This document shows, in pieces, positions 1 to 9,266 of a DNA stretch of 64,000 nt. Position 1 is the stretch's first letter. Each line of letters opens with the position of its first letter. Below the pieces are notes generated by a model. It was not told the origin of the DNA. It did no database searches and saw only the letters and a list, made by a program, of their open reading frames with translations. The stretch covers positions 75,855 through 139,854 of the forward strand of contig JABARP010000004.1 in the NCBI GenBank assembly GCA_019186825.1. Direction: 5' to 3'. The translations under genes were made by a program, and so were the position numbers. Origin of the DNA: Pyrinomonadaceae bacterium (GTDB lineage Bacteria > Acidobacteriota > Blastocatellia > Pyrinomonadales > Pyrinomonadaceae).

Positions 1-988
1 TGATCCCGTCCTTTGCCCATTCGATATCCATTGGCTGGCTGTGGCCTGCACGCGCCGAATAATGGTCCTCGATGGCACACGCCCAACGCGCGAGCTGCAA
101 GACCTCGAATCCGGCAAGACAGAACCGATTCCGCTGCGTATCGACAACGTCACGTACGAGAGTGCCGGCCCCGTTGTCGTTAAAGACCATCTTGACTTCT
201 TTTACGCCGAGTTTTCGCGTAACGATCGGCCTGAACCCGAGCTTCAGCGTGGGCTTGAAGACGATCCATTCATCGGGCGTCGCCATCCCCTGAACAACGG
301 CCTCGCCGAGCCCCCAGGCACCGTTGATAACGACTGCATCGCGAAAACCGCTCTCCGTGTCGAGCGTGAACATAACGCCCGAGCACGCCAGGTCCGAGCG
401 GACCATCGGTTGGATCCCGATCGAAAGAGCAACGTCGAAGTGGTTAAATCCTTTTGCCGTGCGGTAAGAGATCGCGCGGTCAGTCCAGAGAGACGCGTAG
501 CATTGATGGCAAGCTTCAATGAGGCTCTGTTCGCCGCGGACGTTAAGGATCGTGTCCTGCTGGCCCGCAAAGCTCGCATCAGGCAGGTCCTCGGCCGTCG
601 CAGACGAGCGAACAGCGACCTCGAAAGTGCGTTTGCCGATACGGTCTCCGAGCCGTGTGTAGCCCGCGATTATCGCCTTCTCGACCGCCTCCGGGAACGG
701 CGTTTCGAGCATCAGGCGGCGAGCTTCGGCCCCGACACGTGCGAGTTCGTCGAGGTCGTTGACATCGAGGCCTTTCAGCAGGTCAATAAGACGCGAGCGA
801 AGGCCATCGGTTTCGAGAAGAAGCTCGTATGCGTGGCTCGTCGTCGAAAAGCCATCGACCGCGCGGACGCCTTGCTGCGTCAACTCACGAAAAAGTTCGC
901 CGAGGCTTGCACACTTGCCGCCGACAAGGGCAACGTCTGCGGCTCCAACTTCACTAAGGTCAAGAACGTAGGGTTTCGTATCGGACAT
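1..988 (-). CDS. ppsA: Phosphoenolpyruvate synthase, N-terminal part (cut by window edge)
   Basis: Reading the minus strand from the ATG at 988 gives an open frame that reaches the left edge without a stop (329 codons visible). The protein starts MSDTKPYVLDLSEVG and contains the PPDK/PEP-synthase N-terminal domain: a VGGKCASLGELFREL segment near residue 23 and the ATP-grasp signature VRSSATAEDLPDASFAGQQ near residue 130. Known family role: ATP-dependent conversion of pyruvate to PEP with release of AMP and phosphate, the entry to gluconeogenesis. The phosphohistidine and PEP-binding C-terminal domains lie outside the window. It is followed on the same strand side by glpX, also gluconeogenic, which supports the call. 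A long frame on the plus strand over the same bases is a shadow. Confidence 0.9.
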   Translation of the reverse strand, partial: MSDTKPYVLDLSEVGAADVALVGGKCASLGELFRELTQQGVRAVDGFSTTSHAYELLLETDGLRSRLIDLLKGLDVNDLDELARVGAEARRLMLETPFPEAVEKAIIAGYTRLGDRIGKRTFEVAVRSSATAEDLPDASFAGQQDTILNVRGEQSLIEACHQCYASLWTDRAISYRTAKGFNHFDVALSIGIQPMVRSDLACSGVMFTLDTESGFRDAVVINGAWGLGEAVVQGMATPDEWIVFKPTLKLGFRPIVTRKLGVKEVKMVFNDNGAGTLVRDVVDTQRNRFCLAGFEVLQLARWACAIEDHYSARAGHSQPMDIEWAKDGI

Positions 989-1105
989 AGGAATAAACTA
1001 GCTGCTAAAATGCGCGGAAGATACGAGATAGAATAGTGCGAATCGCGTCGCCTTTCTCCATCTTTTTTTTCGTGCCGCCTAAGGCTTTTTCGCAGCGATC
1101 CTCCC

Positions 1106-2149
1106 TTAGAATCGAATTACAGCGTCCGGCCCGCCTTCAACATGGACCGTATCGACGAAGCGGATGCTCTTGGAATCTGTCGTCATTACGACCGAATGCG
1201 TGCGTTTTCCTGCACCAAAGAATCTAACGCCGCGAAGCAGCGCTCCGTCGGTCACGCCCGTTGCAGCGAAAATGATCTTTTTACCCGGCGCAAGATCGTT
1301 CGTGTCATAGATCTTGTCGGGGTCGGTGATACCCATTTCATTAAGGCGTTTCATAACTTCGTGAACCGGCGGCACCTTGCTCTTATCAACGCCAAGACGT
1401 TCAGGGTCGAATACGAGCTTTGCCTGGATCTCGCCGTTCAAACATTTCATCGCGGCCGCGGTGATAACGCCTTCCGGCGCACCGCCAATGCCCATAAGGG
1501 CATGGATGTTGGTGCCTGCAACGGCGGCAGATATACCGGCCGAAAGGTCGCCGTCCGAGATGAGGCGGATCCTCGCCCCAGTTGCGCGAACCTCTTCAAC
1601 GAGCTTTTTGTGACGGCTACGATCGAGGCAGATGACCGTCAGGTCATCGACGTCTCGGCCAAGCCGACGGGCGATATTTTTAAGGTTGTCTTCAACTGGA
1701 GCCTCAATATCGACCGAGCCTCGACAGGACGGGCCGACGACGATCTTGTCCATATAGATATCCGGTGCGTAGAGCAGGCCGCCACGTTCTGCCGCAGCAA
1801 GAACGGCGATCGCATTGTTGGCACCCAAGGCACAAAGGTTCGTGCCTTCGAGCGGATCGACCGCGATATCGACCTCGGGAAACTCGGCTCGGGCTTCGTC
1901 GGAAAATGCACCGCCGCCGACGTCTTCGCCGATATAGAGCATCGGAGCTTCATCGCGTTCGCCTTCGCCGATGACGATACGGCCACGCATCGGCACGGTA
2001 TCCATTACCTCGCGCATCGCTTCGACAGCGACAAGATCGCTGTGTTTGCGGTCGCCCTGGCCCATCGTCTTGGCGGATTCGATGGCGGCAGCTTCAGTTA
2101 CACGTAGAAAATCGAGAGCGAGTTCGCGTTCGGCTTTGTTGCTTTTCAT
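1106..2149 (-). CDS. glpX: Fructose-1,6-bisphosphatase class II
   Basis: 347 residues, the usual GlpX length. It shows the family's Li-sensitive phosphatase motifs: [16 protein letters not shown] near residue 60 (metal-binding acidic residues), DPLEGT near residue 98 (catalytic Asp and metal ligands), and [17 protein letters not shown] near residue 220. Known role: hydrolysis of fructose-1,6-bisphosphate to fructose-6-phosphate in gluconeogenesis, in the cytoplasm. It sits 117 bases downstream of the ppsA start on the same strand, so both gluconeogenic enzymes lie together, but the order makes glpX upstream of ppsA in transcription. ATG start at 2149, no better alternative. Confidence 0.95.
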   Translation of the reverse strand: MKSNKAERELALDFLRVTEAAAIESAKTMGQGDRKHSDLVAVEAMREVMDTVPMRGRIVIGEGERDEAPMLYIGEDVGGGAFSDEARAEFPEVDIAVDPLEGTNLCALGANNAIAVLAAAERGGLLYAPDIYMDKIVVGPSCRGSVDIEAPVEDNLKNIARRLGRDVDDLTVICLDRSRHKKLVEEVRATGARIRLISDGDLSAGISAAVAGTNIHALMGIGGAPEGVITAAAMKCLNGEIQAKLVFDPERLGVDKSKVPPVHEVMKRLNEMGITDPDKIYDTNDLAPGKKIIFAATGVTDGALLRGVRFFGAGKRTHSVVMTTDSKSIRFVDTVHVEGGPDAVIRF

Positions 2150-2314
2150 TTTGAAATAATATTGGCCCGTATTTTACGGGTTTCTGTTAAGTGTTTGAAG
2201 GCATTCTAACACCTTAAACCAGTGATTTGACAACTGGTTCGCAGGATTATAGGTTTTTAGTTTGGCCATACCGGCATCGAGACCTCTCAATTTCGTCGGT
2301 TCGCCCATATTGCC

Positions 2315-2611
2315 ATGACCTATGTAGTTACTGAACCTTGCCTTGATTGTAAATACACGGACTGTGCCGCCGTATGCCCTGTCGAGGCCTTCCACGAGCT
2401 TCCTGATAGGTTGCTTATCAATCCAGACAGCTGCATTGACTGTGACGCGTGCGTCCCTGAATGCCCCGTAGAAGCCATTTTCTCCGATATGTCGATCCCG
2501 GAGGAATATCTGAACTGGCTCGAGATTAATAAGGAAGCTGAAAATTACCCGATCATCAGCACAAAGATCCCCGCTCTTTATGCCTCCGGTTGTAAAGGAC
2601 AGCCGGAATAG
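2315..2611 (+). CDS. fdxA: Seven-iron ferredoxin (3Fe-4S / 4Fe-4S)
   Basis: 98 residues. Cys9, Cys17 and Cys21 followed by Pro, with an extra Cys12, form the N-terminal 3Fe-4S-type set. Cys40, Cys43, Cys46 and Cys50-Pro form a classical CxxCxxCxxxCP 4Fe-4S set. The tail beyond residue 60 (NWLEINKEAENYP) is the extension typical of FdxA-type 7Fe ferredoxins. It is a small soluble electron carrier; its partner cannot be told from the window. It faces mqnD convergently with a shared hairpin terminator between them. Confidence 0.92.
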   Translation: MTYVVTEPCLDCKYTDCAAVCPVEAFHELPDRLLINPDSCIDCDACVPECPVEAIFSDMSIPEEYLNWLEINKEAENYPIISTKIPALYASGCKGQPE

Positions 2612-2635
2612 AGCTATTTTTCCAAGAAATCAAAA

Positions 2636-2678
2636 GAACGCCGCAGGATATTCGTGTGTCCCGCGGCGTTCGGCTTTT
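2636..2678. terminator. Bidirectional hairpin terminator between fdxA and mqnD
   Basis: Perfect 9-base inverted repeat GAACGCCGC (2636-2644) and GCGGCGTTC (2663-2671) with an 18-base loop, preceded by AAAA and followed by GGCTTTTC. It lies between convergent genes ending at 2611 (+) and 2695 (-). Confidence 0.7.
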
Positions 2679-2694
2679 CAAGGGAATTGCGTCA

Positions 2695-3555
2695 TTATCC
2701 GACGAATTCGACCTCGACCTTTTTCTTTATGATGCCGGCCTTGTGGCCCTCTTCCAATAAGGTTTTGACGGCCTGCCGTCCTCGTTCGCCGTAATCGAGC
2801 GTAAGGTCGTTGACCCACATCGCAACGAATCTATCGGCAAGCTCCGGCTGCATATCGCGAGCGAACTGCATCGCATAGGCAAGTGCATCTTCGCGATTCT
2901 CCATCGAATAGACGATCGAGCGGTGCAGATGGCGTGAAACCTCTTCCATCAACTCCTTGCCGAGGTCACGTTTGATAACGTTTCCTCCCATCGGTAGCGG
3001 CAGCCCGGTCTTTTCGTGCCACCATTCACCGAGATCGAGGACCTTGTCGAGCCCGACCTGCTTGTAGAATAGCTGGCCCTCGTGGATCAATAGCCCTGCA
3101 TCGACGCGTCCGCTCTGAACTTCGTCGATGATCTTGTCGAACGGAATTACGACATGCTCAAAGTCTTTGTTATAGATCCTGAGAGCGAGGTAAGCACTCG
3201 TCAGTTCGCCGGGAACGGCGATCTTCATTGAGCCGATCTCGGAAGCCGGCCGCGGTTCTTTTGCGACGACGATCGGCCCGTATTTGTCGCCGATCGACGC
3301 ACCGTGCGGCAAAAGGGCATATTTGTCGGCCACATACGCATAAGCGTGAAATGATATTGCCGTTACGTCATAGACGCCGTTTTTCGCGTCCTCGTTCAAG
3401 GATTGAATATCTTTTAGCGTGTGCTCAAAACGCAGGCCATCGGTCTCGAGCTTGTTCGTGGCAAGCCCGTAGAACATGAACGCATCATCCGAATCTGGTG
3501 AATGAGCAACTGAGATTGTGCGAACTCCGGGGGTCGTTTCCGCTTTTACAGACAT
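2695..3555 (-). CDS. mqnD: 1,4-dihydroxy-6-naphthoate synthase (futalosine menaquinone pathway)
   Basis: 286 residues with the MqnA/MqnD periplasmic-binding-protein-like fold. [13 protein letters not shown] near residue 19 and [37 protein letters not shown] near residue 155 match MqnD of Thermus as I remember it, including the IHE histidine proposed as catalytic. Known role: conversion of cyclic dehypoxanthine futalosine to 1,4-dihydroxy-6-naphthoate. There is no signal peptide, which separates it from ABC-transporter binding proteins that it may be confused with. The next gene upstream on the same strand is a UbiX-type flavin prenyltransferase, which fits the late decarboxylation step of this pathway. 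Confidence 0.88.
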   Translation of the reverse strand: MSVKAETTPGVRTISVAHSPDSDDAFMFYGLATNKLETDGLRFEHTLKDIQSLNEDAKNGVYDVTAISFHAYAYVADKYALLPHGASIGDKYGPIVVAKEPRPASEIGSMKIAVPGELTSAYLALRIYNKDFEHVVIPFDKIIDEVQSGRVDAGLLIHEGQLFYKQVGLDKVLDLGEWWHEKTGLPLPMGGNVIKRDLGKELMEEVSRHLHRSIVYSMENREDALAYAMQFARDMQPELADRFVAMWVNDLTLDYGERGRQAVKTLLEEGHKAGIIKKKVEVEFVG

Positions 3556-3653
3556 ACTTCGTTAATACTGCGTACAATAGATCTTAGTCTCGTAGAAAAC
3601 TGCTATTTTACCGCTTTGCCGGTGTTTGGCAAATACGGATCTCGGGTCGTCCG

Positions 3654-4268
3654 TCATTGCTGCACCTCTTCGCCGGTCCACGCGCTCGCGTCCGAATGCG
3701 GGATATCAAACTGATCGAGGATGCGATAGCAGACGTGGTCGACGAGTTCGTCGATCGTCGCAGGCTTATGATAGAACGACGGGCTTGCGGGCAATATCCT
3801 CGCTCCGGCGTGCGAAAGCCGAAGCATATTCTCGAGGTGAATTGCGTTGTACGGCGTTTCACGCGGCACAAGCACGAGTTTGCGTCGTTCCTTAAGACAG
3901 ACATCGGCGGCACGGTGTATCAAGTTCGTCCCGGCACCGGAGGCGATCGCTCCAAGCGTGCCCATCGAACACGGGACGATGATCATACCGGCCTGCTTGT
4001 ATGAACCCGACGAAGGCTTTGCCGCGAAGTTGTCCAGCCGCCAAACGCGTATCAATTTCGAGCCAGCGTCTAGGCCGAGCCAGGCGTTTATTTTCGCGGT
4101 ACCAGCATTTTTAATATCGGCATTGAGCTCAACTCTCGCGACGACCTCAGCGGTCGATGAAACGATGAGATTGATGGTCTCAACGCGTCCGCTCGCGGCC
4201 AGAAGAGCAAGCGTCCGGCGCGCATAGATCGCCCCGGAAGCTCCCGTGATCGCAAGCGTGATATCCAT
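3654..4268 (-). CDS. ubiX: UbiX-family flavin prenyltransferase
   Basis: 204 residues from the ATG at 4268 (MDITLAITGASGAIYARR). A longer frame to 4364 exists, but the family N-terminus begins at MDITLAI and the extension would run into larB. Signatures: GASGAIYA flavin-binding loop, PCSMGTLGAIASG near residue 95, RAADVCLKERRKLVLVPRETPYNAIHLENML near residue 115. Known role: makes prenylated FMN, the cofactor of UbiD-type decarboxylases. Its position upstream of mqnD suggests it serves menaquinone synthesis (an MqnM-like role); no UbiD-type partner is present in the window. Confidence 0.92.
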   Translation of the reverse strand: MDITLAITGASGAIYARRTLALLAASGRVETINLIVSSTAEVVARVELNADIKNAGTAKINAWLGLDAGSKLIRVWRLDNFAAKPSSGSYKQAGMIIVPCSMGTLGAIASGAGTNLIHRAADVCLKERRKLVLVPRETPYNAIHLENMLRLSHAGARILPASPSFYHKPATIDELVDHVCYRILDQFDIPHSDASAWTGEEVQQ

Positions 4269-4358
4269 AAGCTTAGAGTCTAGCCTCGCGGATGCTCTTA
4301 ATAAAGCCGTCGTCCGCGACTTGCCCGTGAGCCTCAAAAAAGCGGATTCTATACTCAC

Positions 4359-5108
4359 GTGCAAAAGAAAGAGATAAAGGAAATTCTAACTGCGCTTAGC
4401 CAGGGAGCAATCGATGAGGACACGGCGATCGAGAATCTCGCAAAGGTCGGCTACGAAGACGTCGGCTTTGCGAAGGTCGATCACGCACGGGCTGAAAGGC
4501 AAGGATTTCCTGAAGTGATCTTCGGCGAAGGAAAGACGCGCGAGCAGATCTTGACGATCTTCGAAAAGCTCGCCGCACGCTCTCCGAACGTCCTCATAAC
4601 CCACACAAACAAAGACGTTTACGGCGATATACGTAACATCGTTGCCGACGCCGAATGGCATGAGTCGGCGCACCTGATCCGCCTGCTTCGCGACAACACC
4701 GATCGCGGAATGGGCGAAATCGCGGTCGTTACCGCCGGGACGAGCGATATCCCCGTTGCCGAAGAAGCGGCTCTCACGGCCGAAGCGATGGGCAACCGCG
4801 TCGCGCGTATCTGGGACGCGGGCGTTGCCGGCGTTCATCGAATAATCTCGCAGCGTGAGACGCTCGGAGACGCTCGCGCCGTGATCGTCGTCGCCGGAAT
4901 GGAAGGCGCACTGCCGTCTGTCGTTGGCGGGCTTGTGAACGTGCCGGTCATCGGCGTTCCAACAAGTATCGGCTACGGAGCGGCATTCGGTGGCCTCGCA
5001 GCGCTTCTCGGGATGCTGAATTCCTGCTCCTCGAACGTAACGGTCGTCAACATCGACAACGGCTTCGGCGCAGGCTTTGTCGCAAGCCTGATAAACCGTC
5101 AAAGGTAA
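4359..5108 (+). CDS. larB: Nickel-pincer cofactor biosynthesis protein LarB
   Basis: 249 residues with a PurE/AIR-carboxylase-like C-terminal domain: [15 protein letters not shown] near residue 127, [27 protein letters not shown] near residue 177 and [10 protein letters not shown] near the end. Known role of LarB: carboxylation and hydrolysis of nicotinic acid adenine dinucleotide, first step to the nickel-pincer nucleotide of lactate racemase and related enzymes. Start is GTG at 4359, 90 bases from the divergent ubiX start. larC, larE and a LarA-type enzyme, often adjacent in other genomes, are not in this window. Confidence 0.92.
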   Translation: MQKKEIKEILTALSQGAIDEDTAIENLAKVGYEDVGFAKVDHARAERQGFPEVIFGEGKTREQILTIFEKLAARSPNVLITHTNKDVYGDIRNIVADAEWHESAHLIRLLRDNTDRGMGEIAVVTAGTSDIPVAEEAALTAEAMGNRVARIWDAGVAGVHRIISQRETLGDARAVIVVAGMEGALPSVVGGLVNVPVIGVPTSIGYGAAFGGLAALLGMLNSCSSNVTVVNIDNGFGAGFVASLINRQR

Positions 5109-5115
5109 ATTTTCA

Positions 5116-6546
5116 CTAAGGTTTGAGGAGGACGAGCAGGCGGTCAGCGTATTCGCTTTTGGCATCGCGGAGCAGATTATACTGCGCCGTCGCCATATCG
5201 CTATTCCCCGCCGCAAGATAAGCTCGGCCAAGATTGAAACGAGCTTTCTCAAGGTCCGGGCTGAGGCCAAGGGCCGTATTGAATGCTTCGATGCTCTCGG
5301 CAGCCTTTCCGTTTTCCAGCAGGCTTTCGCCAATATAGTTATAAGTCTTTGCGTCCGGCCGGTAGACCTTTAGCCGCTCAAAAACATCGATCGCCTCCGA
5401 AAAGCGCTTTTGCTGGAGCAGTGCAGCACCGAGCTTTTCCATCGCGCCGACGTGGTCGGGTTTTATCTCAAGCGTCCGGCGAAATGCGAGGATCGCCTCG
5501 CCGCCCCGGCCGAGCTTTTCGAGCGACAGGCCGAGGGCAAATTGCGTCTGCGCGTCGTTCGCGTCGATGCCGACGGCGTTTCGGTACGCTTCGTACGCGT
5601 CTTTGAATTGGCCAAGTGCAAAGCTCGATGCACCGATATTCACATACGTCGCAGCCCATTCGGGACGCAAACGCGCGGCCTGACGCGATGCCTTCAGAGC
5701 CTCTGCGTGCTGGCCGAGAACGCCATAGCAATAACCGGTCTGATACCACGCCTCTGCATACGTCGGGTCGGTGTCCGCAGCCTTCTGAAAATATGGGAGG
5801 GCACGAGCGTAGTCATCCATCGAAAGCTGTGCAAGCCCTTGCGAATAGAGCCTTTCGGCGGCGACGCGCTTACTTTTTTGTGTGTCGGAGGCGAGAGCGG
5901 AGAAAGGGCGTGCATCACCGATCTTGAGTTGGAGAATTCGTGCAGCGGGCACGGCAAAATTCAGATTCTGTCCTTCTGCGGCCTGCAGGGTCGCAACGCC
6001 AATGACCTGTCCTGCCATATTCACGACGGGCGAACCGCTCGAACCCGGCGATATTGACGCCGTGATCTGTATTATCTTGCCGTAACCGGGAATTTCACGC
6101 ACCGCCGAGACGATGCCGTTCGACACAGAGCCTTCGAGCCCGAACGGATTGCCGATGACGACGATCGATTCGCCTTCCTGAGGGGCACGCCGCACAAGCG
6201 GAAGCGGCGTTATCTGGACGTTTGCCGGCAGATCCACTTGCAATAACGCAAGATCGCCCTCACCATCGACAGCCAGCACGCCGCGGACAGGAACGCGTTT
6301 GTCATTCAAGAGGTGGACCTCTGCCCGATATGAGCCTTCGATGACGTGGCGGTTCGTGATAATGCGGTCGGCACCGACGAAAAAGCCGCTTCCGCGGGCG
6401 ATCGTCTGCCCACGGGCATCAAAAGCCTCGATCGCAACCGCCGAAGGCTTTATTCGCTTGACGAGTTCGGGCAAAAAGTCCTGCGCGGCAGCCGCAGCAG
6501 GCAGCATAACGATCAACAGAATGCACTTTGAAAAAATACCGCGCAT
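5116..6546 (-). CDS. Secreted trypsin-like serine protease with C-terminal TPR repeats
   Basis: 476 residues. A signal peptide (about residues 1-21, ending AAAAAQ) targets the periplasm. The S1C/HtrA-like protease domain (about 25-210) has an apparent catalytic triad: His67 in TNRHVIEG, Asp98 in GEGDLALL and Ser170 in SPGSSGSPV. There is no PDZ domain. Residues 225-470 are instead tandem TPRs (motifs such as AEAWYQTGYCYGVLGQHAEAL). The final pairs of A/G/Y residues recur every 34 residues. It probably acts in envelope protein quality control or as a regulated protease, with the TPRs as docking module in place of PDZ. It ends 7 bases after larB, convergently. Confidence 0.85.
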   Translation of the reverse strand: MRGIFSKCILLIVMLPAAAAAQDFLPELVKRIKPSAVAIEAFDARGQTIARGSGFFVGADRIITNRHVIEGSYRAEVHLLNDKRVPVRGVLAVDGEGDLALLQVDLPANVQITPLPLVRRAPQEGESIVVIGNPFGLEGSVSNGIVSAVREIPGYGKIIQITASISPGSSGSPVVNMAGQVIGVATLQAAEGQNLNFAVPAARILQLKIGDARPFSALASDTQKSKRVAAERLYSQGLAQLSMDDYARALPYFQKAADTDPTYAEAWYQTGYCYGVLGQHAEALKASRQAARLRPEWAATYVNIGASSFALGQFKDAYEAYRNAVGIDANDAQTQFALGLSLEKLGRGGEAILAFRRTLEIKPDHVGAMEKLGAALLQQKRFSEAIDVFERLKVYRPDAKTYNYIGESLLENGKAAESIEAFNTALGLSPDLEKARFNLGRAYLAAGNSDMATAQYNLLRDAKSEYADRLLVLLKP

Positions 6547-6668
6547 TAGGAACTCAGGAGATTATATTCTGCACGAAACGTTTCGCGGAAACAAAAAGGT
6601 TACGCTGGCGGCAGACGGGCGTTCAACGCGGATAGGTAGTAAACTTGGAATGTAACGAGGAATCGATT

Positions 6669-7115
6669 ATGAAGATCGCACTTGCCGCCGACCACGCCGG
6701 ATATGAAGAGAAGGAAAAGTTGAAATCCGAACTCGACGAACTTGGTGTCGAATACACGGATATGGGTACGGATTCGGAAGCATCGGTCGATTATCCGGAT
6801 TTTGCGCGAAAGGTTGCCGAGGCCGTCGCGAAAGGCGAGTTCGAACGGGGTATTTTGCTCTGTGGTTCGGGTGCCGGAATGGCGATCGCCGCGAACAAAG
6901 TACCGGGCATTCGCTCTGCCGTCGCCTGGAATGAGGAGATCGCACGTCTTTCTCGCGAACACAACAACACCAATGTCCTCGCCCTTGCGGCACGATTCAC
7001 CGCCGACCACGAGATCAAGAATATCGTAAAGGCATGGCTCGACGCAGATTTTGAAGGCGGCCGCCACGAACGCCGCATCGAAAAGATCACAAAGATCGAG
7101 CAGGAAGACGTATAG
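6669..7115 (+). CDS. rpiB: Ribose-5-phosphate isomerase B
   Basis: 148 residues from ATG 6669 (MKIALAADHAGYEEKEKL), preceded by a GAGGAA ribosome site; an upstream start at 6645 would add 8 residues not seen in the family. Hallmarks are ADHAGY at residues 7-12, and GILLCGSGAGMAIAANK with Cys65, the residue used as catalytic base in RpiB. Known role: interconversion of ribose-5-phosphate and ribulose-5-phosphate, pentose phosphate pathway. The threonine aldolase gene starts 10 bases after its stop, so the two are likely co-transcribed. Confidence 0.95.
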   Translation: MKIALAADHAGYEEKEKLKSELDELGVEYTDMGTDSEASVDYPDFARKVAEAVAKGEFERGILLCGSGAGMAIAANKVPGIRSAVAWNEEIARLSREHNNTNVLALAARFTADHEIKNIVKAWLDADFEGGRHERRIEKITKIEQEDV

Positions 7116-7125
7116 CATCCCCAAT

Positions 7126-8157
7126 ATGATCGATCTTCGCAGCGACACAGTTACCAGGCCGTCCGAAGAGATGCGCGCCGCGATGGCCGCGGCCGAGGTC
7201 GGCGATGACGTCTTTGGCGAAGACCCTACGATAAATCGCCTGCAAGCCCTTGCTGCCGAGCGTATGGGTTTTGAGGCGGCACTATGGGTTCCGAGCGGTT
7301 CTATGGGCAATACGATCGCCGTAAAGCTGCATACTGAACCCGGCAGCGAGATCATTATCGAAGAGCGCGGCCATATTTTGAACTTTGAGCTTGGTGCCGC
7401 CGCGGTGATCTCGGGCGTTGTGGCTCGGTCGGTAAAAAGCTCTAATGGCACCGGCCACCTTACCTGGGATGATGTGGGACCGGCGATCAGGAAAAACCCG
7501 CCGTACTATCAATCCGCGACTAAGCTACTCTGCCTCGAAAACACACACAATTTTGCCGGCGGTAGCGTCCTTGGCGTCGCTGCGACGCGAGATCTTTGCG
7601 AAAATGCTCATTCCGAAGGCCTAAAGGTACATCTCGACGGCGCGCGCATTTTCAACGCTGCGACGGCGTTGAAATGTGATGTAAAGGACCTCGTCGCGGG
7701 GTGCGATTCGGTTACGTTCTGTCTTTCCAAGGGTTTAGGAGCACCGGCGGGCTCGATGCTTGTCGGGACAAGCGAGTTCATTGAGGAAGCAAGGTCGTGG
7801 AGAAAACGGCTCGGCGGCGGAATGCGACAGGTCGGGATACTTGCGGCGGCAGGAATCATCGCTCTCGAAAAGGGCCCCGGCCTTCTCGAACGCGACCACC
7901 GCAACGCAAAGCGCCTTGCGAACGGTCTTGCAGCGATTCCCGGAATTAAGATCGACCCGGAGAGCGTTGTTACGAACATCGTCATATTCGATTCCGCGGG
8001 AGCGAAATTGCCGGTCGCCGAGATCGTCGAGAAACTTCGCGACAGAGGCGTTCTTGCGATCGGCTTTGGCAGCCAGATACGGATGGTAACGCATCTCGAT
8101 ATCGCCGATACAGATATCGACGTGGCCCTTCTGGCAATGACGCAGATTGTAGGATAA
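7126..8157 (+). CDS. ltaE: Low-specificity L-threonine aldolase
   Basis: 343 residues from ATG 7126 (MIDLRSDTVTRPSEEM, the canonical family start); an in-frame upstream start inside rpiB is less likely. PLP-dependent fold-type I enzyme: HLDGARIFNA places the PLP-ring Asp at 171, and SVTFCLSKGLGAPAGS places the Schiff-base lysine at 202. Known role: cleavage of L-threonine and L-allo-threonine to glycine and acetaldehyde. It follows rpiB and precedes cmk on the same strand. Confidence 0.93.
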   Translation: MIDLRSDTVTRPSEEMRAAMAAAEVGDDVFGEDPTINRLQALAAERMGFEAALWVPSGSMGNTIAVKLHTEPGSEIIIEERGHILNFELGAAAVISGVVARSVKSSNGTGHLTWDDVGPAIRKNPPYYQSATKLLCLENTHNFAGGSVLGVAATRDLCENAHSEGLKVHLDGARIFNAATALKCDVKDLVAGCDSVTFCLSKGLGAPAGSMLVGTSEFIEEARSWRKRLGGGMRQVGILAAAGIIALEKGPGLLERDHRNAKRLANGLAAIPGIKIDPESVVTNIVIFDSAGAKLPVAEIVEKLRDRGVLAIGFGSQIRMVTHLDIADTDIDVALLAMTQIVG

Positions 8158-8225
8158 AAATGAACTAACGGTCAGCTGAAGGGTCGGTCCATCGACAGCC
8201 GGATCTCGCGGCAGACAACATTCGT

Positions 8226-8900
8226 ATGATCATTGCTATTGACGGGCCGAGCGGTGCCGGAAAATCGACACTCGGCAAGATGCTCGCAAAAGAATTCGGC
8301 CTGCTTTACCTCGACACAGGTGCGATGTACCGCGCCGCTGCACTCACCGTTATAAAGGCCGGTGCTTCGCTGGAAGACCGCCAAAAGGTCGCTGAGATCG
8401 CCGCAAACGCGAAGATCGAGCTTACGGGCGAACCCGACTCAATGCGTGTGCTACTCGACGGCGAGGATGTAACGGCCGAGATACGCACGCCTGATGCCGC
8501 AACTGCCGCTTCGGTCGTCTCGACGATCTCGGAAGTTCGCAAGATCATGGTCGAACACCAGCGTGCGATAGGCGAATCCGCGACAAAGGGCTGCGTTCTT
8601 GAAGGCCGCGACATCGGCAGCGTCGTATTTCCGAACGCCGACATCAAGTTCTTCCTCACGGCAAAGCCCGAAGCCCGTGCTCGCAGACGATTCGCCGAAG
8701 ACCAGGCAAAAGGCCGCACGACCTCCTACGAAAAAACGCTCGAAGAGATCAATAGACGCGACGAACGTGACGTTTCGCGCTCGGATTCGCCATTGACGAT
8801 CCCGCAGAACGCAACTGTCATCGACACGAGCGAACTGGACCTAAAAGACGTTTTCGACCTGATGCTAGAAAAGATCAATGCTCACCGCGCATCGGCTTAA
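8226..8900 (+). CDS. cmk: Cytidylate kinase
   Basis: 224 residues. The P-loop GPSGAGKST is at residues 8-16, followed by YLDTGAMYRA (the CMP-binding part) and GRDIGSVVFPNADIKFFLTA near residue 128, both diagnostic of bacterial Cmk. The lid segment has RDERDVSRSDSPL. Known role: ATP-dependent phosphorylation of CMP and dCMP, cytoplasmic. It is 68 bases downstream of ltaE, likely the end of that transcript; two tRNA genes follow. Confidence 0.95.
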   Translation: MIIAIDGPSGAGKSTLGKMLAKEFGLLYLDTGAMYRAAALTVIKAGASLEDRQKVAEIAANAKIELTGEPDSMRVLLDGEDVTAEIRTPDAATAASVVSTISEVRKIMVEHQRAIGESATKGCVLEGRDIGSVVFPNADIKFFLTAKPEARARRRFAEDQAKGRTTSYEKTLEEINRRDERDVSRSDSPLTIPQNATVIDTSELDLKDVFDLMLEKINAHRASA

Positions 8901-8999
8901 GTCCGTTTGCGGCAGACTGCACGCCTTAAGTCGAGCGCAGCAGCAAATTAGGTTGACCTTCGCTTGCCCAAAGGGTAGAATGCCAGATTGCTCTTTTAT

Positions 9000-9073
9000 G
9001 CTCCCGTAGCTCAGCTGGATAGAGCAACAGCCTTCTAAGCTGTAGGCCGCAGGTTCAAGTCCTGCCGGGGGCG
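9000..9073 (+). tRNA. tRNA-Arg (anticodon UCU)
   Basis: Cloverleaf read by eye: acceptor arm GCTCCCG pairs with CGGGGGC (one G-T), D-arm starts GCTCAGCTGGATAGAGC, anticodon stem ACAGC/GCTGT encloses loop CTTCTAA with anticodon TCT, and the T-arm has GCAGGTTCAAGTCCTGC. Discriminator G at 9073. The CCA end is not encoded. Confidence 0.93.
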
Positions 9074-9122
9074 CGAGATCGGAATATTGTTTCCCTTTGT
9101 TTCAAGGATGGGAAACTCGCAT

Positions 9123-9199
9123 GGCGGCTATAGTTCAGTGGTTAGAGCGCCTGATTGTGGTTCAGGATGTCGAGGGTTCGAATCCCTCTAGCCGCCCCA
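9123..9199 (+). tRNA. tRNA-His (anticodon GUG)
   Basis: Anticodon stem CCTGA/TCAGG encloses TTGTGGT with anticodon GTG. The G at 9123 fits the extra G-1 of tRNA-His and pairs with discriminator C at 9196. The acceptor GCGGCTA (9124-9130) pairs fully with TAGCCGC (9189-9195). Bases 9197-9199 read CCA, so the 3' end is encoded, unlike the tRNA-Arg 50 bases upstream. T-arm contains GAGGGTTCGAATCCCTC. Confidence 0.94.
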
Positions 9200-9266
9200 T
9201 CTACCTTCCAGACAAGCTTTCGCGAACATAGAGAAGTTTTTTGCCCGCTCCGGCCCAGGATCCGTT

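Noticed and set aside
41..1036. Long plus-strand open frame of 331 codons
   Set aside because: It has no family resemblance and lies over the minus-strand PEP synthase, whose frame is fully explained by known motifs.
1142..2107. Plus-strand open frame of 321 codons
   Set aside because: Antisense shadow of glpX, no recognisable domain.
4386..5333. Minus-strand open frame of 315 codons across larB
   Set aside because: Antisense shadow. LarB is convincing on the plus strand, and this frame also overlaps the end of the TPR protease gene.
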